From Patescibacteria group bacterium (GTDB taxonomy: Bacteria; Patescibacteriota; Minisyncoccia; Minisyncoccales; Minisyncoccaceae): a DNA stretch of 8,679 nt. The DNA is taken from assembly GCA_012798645.1 (NCBI GenBank), contig JAAZMU010000051.1, forward strand, positions 1 through 8,679, read 5' to 3'. This document shows positions 1 through 4,755 of this stretch, piece by piece; the first letter of the stretch is position 1; each line of letters begins with the position of its first letter. The notes beneath the pieces are model-generated. The model worked only from the letters and a program-made list of their open reading frames with translations, searched no databases and was not told the origin of the DNA. The translations under genes and the position numbers were made by a program.

Positions 1-144
1 AAAATAAAGGAGAATGGCTTTGATGTTGATTTAAAACAAATTGTAATAAACGAGCCAATTAAAAAAATAGGAGAGCACAAAGTAAGTATAAATTTTGGAG
101 AAGACTTAAAATCTATAGTCAATATAGTTATTAATAAAGAATAA
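1..144 (+). CDS. rplI: 50S ribosomal protein L9, C-terminal 47 residues (5' partial)
   Basis: An open frame enters from the window edge in frame 1 and ends at TAA 142-144. Its 47 residues resemble the C-terminal domain of ribosomal protein L9, which binds 23S rRNA at the base of the L1 stalk. The pattern GFDVDLKQI, then NEPIKKIGEHKV, then alternating hydrophobic residues to a terminal KE follows the L9 order (GLKLDKRKI, then DAIRALG, then V-x-V-x-LHPEV, then VHVTE in Geobacillus). The usual LHPEV is replaced by NFGED, so this copy is somewhat divergent. The N-terminal domain and long connecting helix lie outside the window. The stop is 4 nt before the pyrG start, so the two are probably co-transcribed. 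The call rests only on the short tail, but the motif order is characteristic. Confidence 0.82.
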   Translation, partial: KIKENGFDVDLKQIVINEPIKKIGEHKVSINFGEDLKSIVNIVINKE

Positions 145-148
145 AATT

Positions 149-1621
149 ATGGCCAAGTACATTTTTGTAGCTGGAGGCGTAATGTCTTCTGTTGGAAAAG
201 GCGTTACAGCAGCCTCTATAGGAAAAGTTTTACAATCAAAAGGATATACTGTAACTGCAATTAAAATAGATCCATATATTAATGTTGACGCAGGAACAAT
301 GAACCCAATTGAACATGGAGAAATTTTTGTTACAGAAGATGGAACTGAATGCGACTTAGATATAGGAAACTACGAGAGATTTCTAGACATTAATCTCTCA
401 AGAGATAATTGCCTAACTACTGGAAGCGTTTATTTATCTGTCATACAAAAAGAAAGAAACTTAGAATTTCAAGGAAAATGTGTTGAAGTAGTCCCTGACA
501 TTCCAAACGAAGTTATATCAAGAATTAAGAAAGTAGAAGAAAAAACCAATGCAGATTTTGTTTTAATTGAAATCGGTGGAACTGTGGGCGAATATCAAAA
601 TATGCTTTTTTTAGAAACAGCTAGGATAATGAAATTGCAAGAACCTAAAAACATTTTATTTGCCTTGGTAAGCTATTTACCAATCCCATCTGTTATAGGA
701 GAAATGAAAACTAAGCCCACCCAAACCGCAGCAAGAATGCTGAATGAAGCAGGAATACAACCCGACTTTATATTCGGAAGATCTAGTAAGCCCTTGGATG
801 AACCAAGAAAAAGAAAAATATCTGTGTTCTGCAATATAAGGCAAGAAAATATTATATCCTCTCCTGATGTTGAAACCATATATGAAATCCCTATTAACTT
901 TGATAAGCAAGGATTAGGGGATAGAATTTTAGAAAATTTTGGCATAGAGCAAAAATCTAAAAACCTTGAAGAATGGAAAGACTTAGTGAGTCGAATTAAA
1001 AACGGGAAAAAAGAAATTAAAATAGGGATAATTAATAACAAAAATCTTGAAAATTTTTCTGATTCCCATATATCAGTAATTGAAGCCATTAAACATGCCT
1101 CATGGCATTATAAAGTAACTCCTAAAATAGGTTATATTGAGGATCCAAAAGATTATGATGCAATTATTTCTTCGGGCTTGTTTGAAAAAAGATCAGAAAA
1201 AGAGATTGAAATTATTAAATACGCAAGAGAAAACAATATCCCTTTTTTAGGGCTTTCAGCTGGATTTTATCTAGCCCTTATAGAATATGCAGAAAATGTT
1301 CATCAGCTTAAAACAAATTTATTTCTTAAAACAAAAATGCAATTAGGTGCATTTAATTGTAAAATTAAAAAAGGAACAAAGTCCTTTGAAATTTATAAAA
1401 AAACAAGCATAAAGGAAAGACACAGACACTTATACGACCTTAAGGAAAACACACCATTAAAAGGACTTACATTTGCAGGCTTTAGTAATAGCTCTCCTGA
1501 AATAATTGAACTTGAAAATCATCCATTTTTTATAGCTTGTAAATTCCATCCTCAATTTAAATCAAGACCACTTGACCCTCATCCTTTATTCAAGGCCTTA
1601 GTAAAATCTATAATACATTAA
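149..1621 (+). CDS. pyrG: CTP synthase with degenerate (probably inactive) glutaminase domain
   Basis: Cytosolic enzyme that makes CTP from UTP, ATP and an amide nitrogen, the last step of de novo pyrimidine nucleotide synthesis. The synthase domain (about 1-270) is well kept: P-loop SSVGKG at 13-18, KIDPYINVDAGTM at 39-51, ECDLDIGNYERF at 67-78, EIGGTVG at 141-147, KTKPTQ at 187-192 and FCN at 227-229. The class I glutamine amidotransferase domain (about 289-490) is recognisable to its end (ENNIPFLG, ERHRHLYD, HPLF), but its active site is altered. GICLG is GLSAG, with Ser370 in place of the nucleophile Cys. HPEF is HPQF, with Gln469 in place of the triad Glu. The oxyanion loop GGFG is GLFE (343-346). 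At 490 residues it is some 50 shorter than the E. coli enzyme (about 545), mostly within the amidotransferase domain. There is no frameshift or internal stop. Inference: it uses free ammonia. ATG 149 fits the family N-terminus; no Shine-Dalgarno is seen. Confidence 0.96.
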   Translation: MAKYIFVAGGVMSSVGKGVTAASIGKVLQSKGYTVTAIKIDPYINVDAGTMNPIEHGEIFVTEDGTECDLDIGNYERFLDINLSRDNCLTTGSVYLSVIQKERNLEFQGKCVEVVPDIPNEVISRIKKVEEKTNADFVLIEIGGTVGEYQNMLFLETARIMKLQEPKNILFALVSYLPIPSVIGEMKTKPTQTAARMLNEAGIQPDFIFGRSSKPLDEPRKRKISVFCNIRQENIISSPDVETIYEIPINFDKQGLGDRILENFGIEQKSKNLEEWKDLVSRIKNGKKEIKIGIINNKNLENFSDSHISVIEAIKHASWHYKVTPKIGYIEDPKDYDAIISSGLFEKRSEKEIEIIKYARENNIPFLGLSAGFYLALIEYAENVHQLKTNLFLKTKMQLGAFNCKIKKGTKSFEIYKKTSIKERHRHLYDLKENTPLKGLTFAGFSNSSPEIIELENHPFFIACKFHPQFKSRPLDPHPLFKALVKSIIH

Positions 1622-1880
1622 CCACCTTTACTATTTTTTGAGACCCATCAAAGTTTAACTTTCTTTTAGTGGTAAACTTAATAACACCTTCTTTAAGGGC
1701 ATAAAGACTATCATCTCTACCCACACTAACATTTTTCCCAGCCAAAACTTTTATTCCTCTTTGTCTTACAATAATATTTCCTGTTTTTACTTTTTGCCCA
1801 TCATAAAGCTTAATTCCTAAATACTTAGGTCTAGAGTCTCTTCCCAATCTAGTTGTTCCTGATGCTTTTGTTTTTGACAT
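1608..1880 (-). CDS. rpmA: 50S ribosomal protein L27
   Basis: Large-subunit ribosomal protein whose N-terminal tail reaches towards the peptidyl-transferase centre. The 90 residues contain the family core: GTTRLGRDS (8-16), YLGIKLYDGQKV, then IIVRQRG-x-K (36-44), AGKNVSVGRDDSLYAL (47-62) and G-x-I-K-F near 65-69. The length is normal for L27. The N-terminus MSKTKASG aligns directly with the E. coli start MAHKKAGG, so there is no cleavable N-terminal extension of the Firmicutes kind and ATG 1880 is well supported. The gene is the only minus-strand gene in the window. Its usual partner rplU (L21) is not beside it: the next gene upstream is divergent and 62 nt away. Its TAG stop lies inside the 3' end of pyrG, giving a 14-nt convergent overlap with no visible terminator between them. 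Confidence 0.95.
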   Translation of the reverse strand: MSKTKASGTTRLGRDSRPKYLGIKLYDGQKVKTGNIIVRQRGIKVLAGKNVSVGRDDSLYALKEGVIKFTTKRKLNFDGSQKIVKVVNVL

Positions 1881-1942
1881 TTTTACTATAAACTGATTTA
1901 ATAGATATTAGAAATACATTAAAACAGTGTGATTATTTTAAT
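1881..1942. promoter_or_regulatory. Divergent intergenic region, presumed promoters for rpmA and the 1943 operon
   Basis: This 62-nt AT-rich gap separates two divergent genes, so it should hold a promoter for each strand, or they must overlap. On the minus strand a TATAGT (plus positions 1885-1890) lies 4 nt before the rpmA ATG. If it is the -10, the rpmA message would be almost leaderless. No convincing -35 is seen at 17-18 nt (best TTCTAA or TTTCTA). On the plus strand several A/T-rich hexamers are possible and none stands out. No Shine-Dalgarno precedes either ATG. The promoter role is inferred from gene layout, not from strong motifs. Confidence 0.35.
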
Positions 1943-2134
1943 ATGAAAATCATAGCAAGAATTATAGCATTTGTCAAAGAATATGAAAAAGAAATAATAC
2001 TATTTATAGCTGTTTTTTTAATCTCACTTTTATCTTTTGCCATAGGCTATCTTTTTGCAAAAGAAAACTCAAAAGAACCAATTAAATTTGAAAAAATAAA
2101 CTATGACATTAAAACACCTTGCACTTATTCCTGA
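1943..2134 (+). CDS. Small single-pass membrane protein, function unknown
   Basis: Predicted 63-residue protein that I cannot assign to a named family. It has a short charged amphipathic start (MKIIARIIAFVKEYEKE, 1-17), one strongly hydrophobic segment at about 18-39 ending GYLFAK, and a polar tail of about 24 residues (ENSKEPIKFEK onwards). The single helix could be a membrane anchor or an uncleaved signal. Small one-helix proteins of this shape, with a SFA(I/L)G(Y/R)L-like helix end followed by a proline-containing polar stretch, are common hypothetical proteins in Parcubacteria-like genomes (recollection, not a search). It is the first gene of the plus-strand cluster with uppS, thpR and murC. 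Its last 32 nt overlap the uppS-like gene in another frame, so its last ten codons are constrained by that gene or are of little importance. Its own ATG lacks a Shine-Dalgarno. Confidence 0.6.
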   Translation: MKIIARIIAFVKEYEKEIILFIAVFLISLLSFAIGYLFAKENSKEPIKFEKINYDIKTPCTYS

Positions 2135-2795
2135 TGGAAATAGACGTTGGGCTAGAAAAAATGCTTTGAGCATTAAATTAGGACACCAACAAGGCTTAGA
2201 AAACTTTAAAAAGCTTTATGAAAAAATAGCAGAAATGAAAATCCCTTATTTCTCTTTTTGGGGAGCCTCATATGATAATTTAACAAAAAGAAATAAAGGA
2301 GAAGTAATCAACTTATTGCATTTAATTCACTCAGGCTTTGAAGAACTCTTGGAGGATAAAAGAGTAATGGAAAATAGAATCAAAATTAATGTAATAGGAA
2401 AATGGAAAGAAGTTTTACCTAAGAGTACACAAGACCTGATTACTAAATGTATCCAAAAAACAGAAAACAATAAAAACCTTTTTCTAACCTTTCTTTTAGC
2501 CTACAACGGAAAAGACGAAATAATAGATGCAATAGAAAACATTAAGAAAAACAATTTAGAAGTCACAGAACAAAACATTAAAAACAGCCTTTGGACAAAA
2601 GATCTTCCAGCAGTAGATTTTATTATAAGAACTGGTACAGATAAAGACCCACATAATTCTGCAGGCTTTATGATGTGGGACACAGCTTATTCTCAATTAT
2701 ACTTTACAGAAACACTCTTTCCTGACTTTAATGAGAAAGAACTAATAAAAGCTATTCATAATTTTGAACTAAGACAAAGAAGATATGGCAAATAA
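2103..2795 (+). CDS. uppS: Divergent cis-prenyltransferase (undecaprenyl diphosphate synthase family)
   Basis: Member of the Z-type prenyltransferase family, which condenses isopentenyl diphosphate onto farnesyl diphosphate to make the C55 lipid carrier of peptidoglycan precursors at the inner membrane face. Seen: LALIPDGNRRWARK at 6-19 with the metal/substrate Asp11 and Arg15, GHQQG at 27-31 (His28), a DNLTKR segment at 58-63 where the family has ENWxR, VDFIIRTG at 171-178 with Arg176, and LYFTETLFPDF at 199-209. Odd points: E. coli Glu213 (AELYF) aligns with Gln198 (SQLYF). The E-x-R-x-S after RTG is replaced by a 3-residue-longer segment (TDKDPHNSAGF), with no Arg. The length of 230 is near normal. 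An in-frame TAA sits two codons before ATG 2103, fixing it as the first possible ATG. The end overlaps thpR by 11 nt. Placement before murC supports a cell-wall role; catalytic activity is not certain. Confidence 0.88.
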   Translation: MTLKHLALIPDGNRRWARKNALSIKLGHQQGLENFKKLYEKIAEMKIPYFSFWGASYDNLTKRNKGEVINLLHLIHSGFEELLEDKRVMENRIKINVIGKWKEVLPKSTQDLITKCIQKTENNKNLFLTFLLAYNGKDEIIDAIENIKKNNLEVTEQNIKNSLWTKDLPAVDFIIRTGTDKDPHNSAGFMMWDTAYSQLYFTETLFPDFNEKELIKAIHNFELRQRRYGK

Positions 2796-3300
2796 AAGGA
2801 TTTTTATTGCAATTAACTTTAATGAAGGTTTTAAAAAAGAGCTACTTAGTATTCAAAAAAAAATAGATACGAGCTTTTTAGATATAAATCCGATTAAATG
2901 GACTAAAAAAGATAATTTACATCTTACACTTTTATTCGTTGGCTCTCCTAATAACCTTGAAAATATATTTAACAAAATTCAAGAAATAGCAAAAAAATAT
3001 AAGCCCTTTTCAATTAACTTTAAGGAAGTTAACTATTCCTTTAATAATAAAATGGTTTGGGTTCTAGGAGAGAAGAACAAAACTTTAACTAGCTTATCTA
3101 ATGATTTAGGTAATAAAAACTTTATTCCCCATATTACTTTAGGAAGAATATCAACTTTTAATTTTAATAAAATTAATCCAGAAGAAATTCCACAAATAAA
3201 TAATGAAATTCTAATTGATCTTAAAATTAGAGTTAATTCTATAGATATTATGCATAGTAACTTCAAAAATTACACATTACTTAAAAATTTTAAATTATGA
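2785..3300 (+). CDS. thpR: RNA 2',3'-cyclic phosphodiesterase (2H phosphoesterase, LigT/ThpR family)
   Basis: Predicted 171-residue cytosolic 2H-family phosphoesterase. Characterised relatives open 2',3'-cyclic phosphate RNA ends to a 2'-phosphate, and were first described as 2'-5' RNA ligases. The N-terminus RIFIAINF is typical, and both catalytic motifs are present and spaced as expected: HLTL at 46-49 followed by FVG, and HITLGR at 116-121. The two His residues are the general acid and base. Length is close to the usual 175-190. The start overlaps the uppS-like gene by 11 nt and a weak AAGAAG lies a few nt upstream. The end overlaps murC by 4 nt (ATGA), so translation is probably coupled to both cell-wall genes. 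No functional link to them is known to me; co-location may just reflect genome packing. Confidence 0.9.
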   Translation: MANKRIFIAINFNEGFKKELLSIQKKIDTSFLDINPIKWTKKDNLHLTLLFVGSPNNLENIFNKIQEIAKKYKPFSINFKEVNYSFNNKMVWVLGEKNKTLTSLSNDLGNKNFIPHITLGRISTFNFNKINPEEIPQINNEILIDLKIRVNSIDIMHSNFKNYTLLKNFKL

Positions 3301-4556
3301 AAATATATTTTATAGGAATCGGAGGAATAGGCATCTCTGCCTTAGCAAAATATTATTTAAAAAAAGGACATAGAATTTATGGGTCAGATATTTTGGATTC
3401 TGAAATTATCCAAGACCTTAAAAAAAATGGCGTTCAAATTACTAATAAATTACCAGATAATATTGACCTTGTAATTTATACAGCTGCCATATCAAAGCAA
3501 AATAAAATATATTTAAAAGCAAAAAAAAGAAATATCAAGACTCTAAGTTATCCTGAAGCATTAGCTGAGCTTTCAAAAAATATGTTTACCATTGCTATTT
3601 CTGGTACCCATGGAAAATCAACCACAACTGCCATGCTTTCCTTAATACTAACTGAGGCAGGATTGGACCCAACTGTGATTGTAGGAACTAAGATAAAAGA
3701 ATTTGAGAATAATAATTATAGGATTGGCAATTCAAAATATTTAATTATTGAAGCCTGTGAATACAAAGATTCATTTTTAAATTATCACCCAGACATAGGA
3801 GTAATTCTAAATATTGAAAAAGATCACTTAGACTATTTCAAAAACTTCAAAAACATTAAAGAAAGCTTTAATCAATTCGCAAAACAATCTAAAAAAGTTA
3901 TTCTTGAAAAACAAATCCAAGAATTAATAAACACTCAAAACAAAATAATCTTTGATAAAAATAAGATTACAAAACCTATCTTAAACATTCCTGGGGAATT
4001 TAATATATTAAATGCAATGCATGCAATAAAAGTAGCCGATGAACTTGGAATTAAAAAAGAGCTTTCTCTTAAAGTGCTTTCAAAATTTAAAGGAACCTGG
4101 AGAAGAATGGACACAGACAATAAATCTTTTAATTTCACAATTATTAATGATTATGCACACCACCCAACAGAGATAAAAGAAACATTAAAAGCAATTAGAG
4201 AAAAATATAAAACACAAAAAATCTATTGTATATTCCAACCTCACCAATACGAAAGAACTCTTGTTTTCTCAAACGAGTTTGAAAACGTTCTTAAAAATGC
4301 TCTTCTAAAGGAACATCTAAATAAATTATTCCTCTATCCCATTTACACAGCTGAAGGAAGAGAATCACCAGAAATTAAAAAGCAAATAAATTCAGAAAAA
4401 TTGGTCTCTAAAATTAATCATAAAAATTGTGCCTTTATCAAAAATTTTGAAGAAGCTAAAATATTTATTAAAAACACCCTCAAAGAAAACAATGTTTTAA
4501 TAATTATGGGGGCAGGGAATATTTACAACCTCTACCTTGAACTTTTAAGTATTTAA
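3297..4556 (+). CDS. murC: UDP-N-acetylmuramate--L-alanine ligase
   Basis: Cytosolic Mur ligase that adds L-Ala to UDP-N-acetylmuramic acid with ATP, the first amino-acid step of peptidoglycan precursor synthesis. Domain order is complete. There is an N-terminal Rossmann-type UDP-binding domain (GIGGIGISA, 7-15). The central ATPase has P-loop GTHGKSTTT (103-111), EACEYKDSF (152-160) and NIEKDHLDYF (172-181). The C-terminal domain starts around 268 with WRR, followed by YAHHPTEI (286-293), FQPHQYERT (313-321) and MGAGNI (404-409). EACEY and YAHHPTE match the Firmicutes-style MurC more than Mpl, which makes MurC the better call. At 419 residues it is shorter than the usual 440-490, with small trims and no missing domain. 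It is translationally coupled to thpR through ATGA at 3297-3300, without its own Shine-Dalgarno. No terminator is visible after its TAA. Confidence 0.95.
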   Translation: MKIYFIGIGGIGISALAKYYLKKGHRIYGSDILDSEIIQDLKKNGVQITNKLPDNIDLVIYTAAISKQNKIYLKAKKRNIKTLSYPEALAELSKNMFTIAISGTHGKSTTTAMLSLILTEAGLDPTVIVGTKIKEFENNNYRIGNSKYLIIEACEYKDSFLNYHPDIGVILNIEKDHLDYFKNFKNIKESFNQFAKQSKKVILEKQIQELINTQNKIIFDKNKITKPILNIPGEFNILNAMHAIKVADELGIKKELSLKVLSKFKGTWRRMDTDNKSFNFTIINDYAHHPTEIKETLKAIREKYKTQKIYCIFQPHQYERTLVFSNEFENVLKNALLKEHLNKLFLYPIYTAEGRESPEIKKQINSEKLVSKINHKNCAFIKNFEEAKIFIKNTLKENNVLIIMGAGNIYNLYLELLSI

Positions 4557-4581
4557 TGGTATTTTAAAAGTATATTATAAT
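4553..4581 (+). promoter_or_regulatory. Candidate promoter ahead of the valS leader
   Basis: A perfect TATAAT lies at 4576-4581, the clearest -10 hexamer in an intergenic part of the window. At 17-nt spacing the -35 position (4553-4558) reads TTAATG, a poor match, and there is no extended TGn. Initiation about 7 nt downstream (near 4588) would put the start only some 7 nt before ATG 4595, a near-leaderless message. TATAAT can occur by chance in DNA this AT-rich, but its place between murC and the next unit fits a promoter for the leader ORF, valS, aspS and the carboxypeptidase gene. Confidence 0.45.
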
Positions 4582-4594
4582 TAAAATAAATAAT

Positions 4595-4729
4595 ATGAGC
4601 ACACTTTGGAATATAGTCATTATCGTTGTTTTATTAGCAATAATGTGTTGGCTTGTCCTAAGTCAAAACAAGGAAAAAGAAAAAGGGGAGGAGGAAAAAG
4701 ATAATGACGAAAATAATAAGATCCCCTAA
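4595..4729 (+). CDS. 44-residue hydrophobic small ORF upstream of valS (leader peptide or small membrane protein)
   Basis: ATG 4595 opens a 44-codon frame ending at TAA 4727-4729. Residues 4-22 are strongly hydrophobic (LWNIVIIVVLLAIMCWLVL), containing Val at 8, 11, 12 and 21. Residues 24-44 are almost all charged or polar (QNKEKEKGEEEKDNDENN, then KIP). This fits a small single-pass membrane protein with a cytoplasmic charged tail; I recognise no family. Its stop codon lies at the top of an intrinsic terminator hairpin, and valS starts 26 nt later. The Val-rich segment before a valyl-tRNA synthetase also makes it a candidate attenuation leader peptide, though Val, Ile and Leu are expected in any membrane helix. 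The start has no Shine-Dalgarno (AAATAAATAAT upstream). Confidence 0.55.
   Translation: MSTLWNIVIIVVLLAIMCWLVLSQNKEKEKGEEEKDNDENNKIP
4684..4727 (+). promoter_or_regulatory. Candidate antiterminator pairing in the valS leader
   Basis: AGGGGA at 4684-4689 is perfectly complementary to TCCCCT at 4722-4727: six contiguous pairs with a 32-nt loop. TCCCCT is also the left arm of the terminator hairpin, so the two structures exclude each other. AGGGG therefore occurs twice (4684-4688 and 4731-4735), competing for one partner, as in classical attenuators. The same purine tract could also bind the 16S anti-Shine-Dalgarno. The pairing is visible in the sequence; its use in the cell is inference. The long loop makes it weaker than the terminator on its own. 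Confidence 0.3.
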
Positions 4730-4741
4730 TAGGGGTCTTTT
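4718..4741 (+). terminator. Rho-independent terminator / possible attenuator before valS
   Basis: The hairpin pairs CCCCT (4723-4727) with AGGGG (4731-4735) around a 3-nt AAT loop. It extends as AAGA (4718-4721) with TCTT (4736-4739) past a bulged T4722, and runs into TTTT (4738-4741). This is the standard form of an intrinsic terminator. Its position is odd: the stop codon of the 44-codon ORF occupies the stem top and loop, and the valS ATG is only 15 nt beyond the T tract. There is no room for a valS promoter between, so either some transcripts read through or the promoter lies upstream and the hairpin is regulated. Confidence 0.7.
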
Positions 4742-4755
4742 AATTATTAAGCTTT

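Noticed and set aside
673..1089. Minus-strand open frame of 138 codons (and a shorter one at 677-910) inside pyrG
   Set aside because: It lies wholly antisense to well-conserved pyrG codons and has no recognisable motif. It is a shadow of AT-rich coding sequence.
149..1621. pyrG as a pseudogene or frameshifted gene
   Set aside because: The frame is intact and alignable to the final HPLF region, and only active-site positions of the amidotransferase domain deviate. The synthase domain is conserved, so functional specialisation fits better than decay.
3297..4556. Mpl (murein tripeptide ligase) instead of MurC
   Set aside because: EACEYKDSF and NIEKDHLDYF fit MurC; Mpl usually has EADEYD and NNLEFDH-like sequences. 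The uppS-like neighbour and 419-residue length are also compatible with MurC.
4557..4755. T-box riboswitch upstream of valS
   Set aside because: The leader is under 200 nt, and neither the conserved T-box sequence (AGGGTGG-type) nor a specifier-loop architecture is present. Only a short terminator and a competing pairing are visible.
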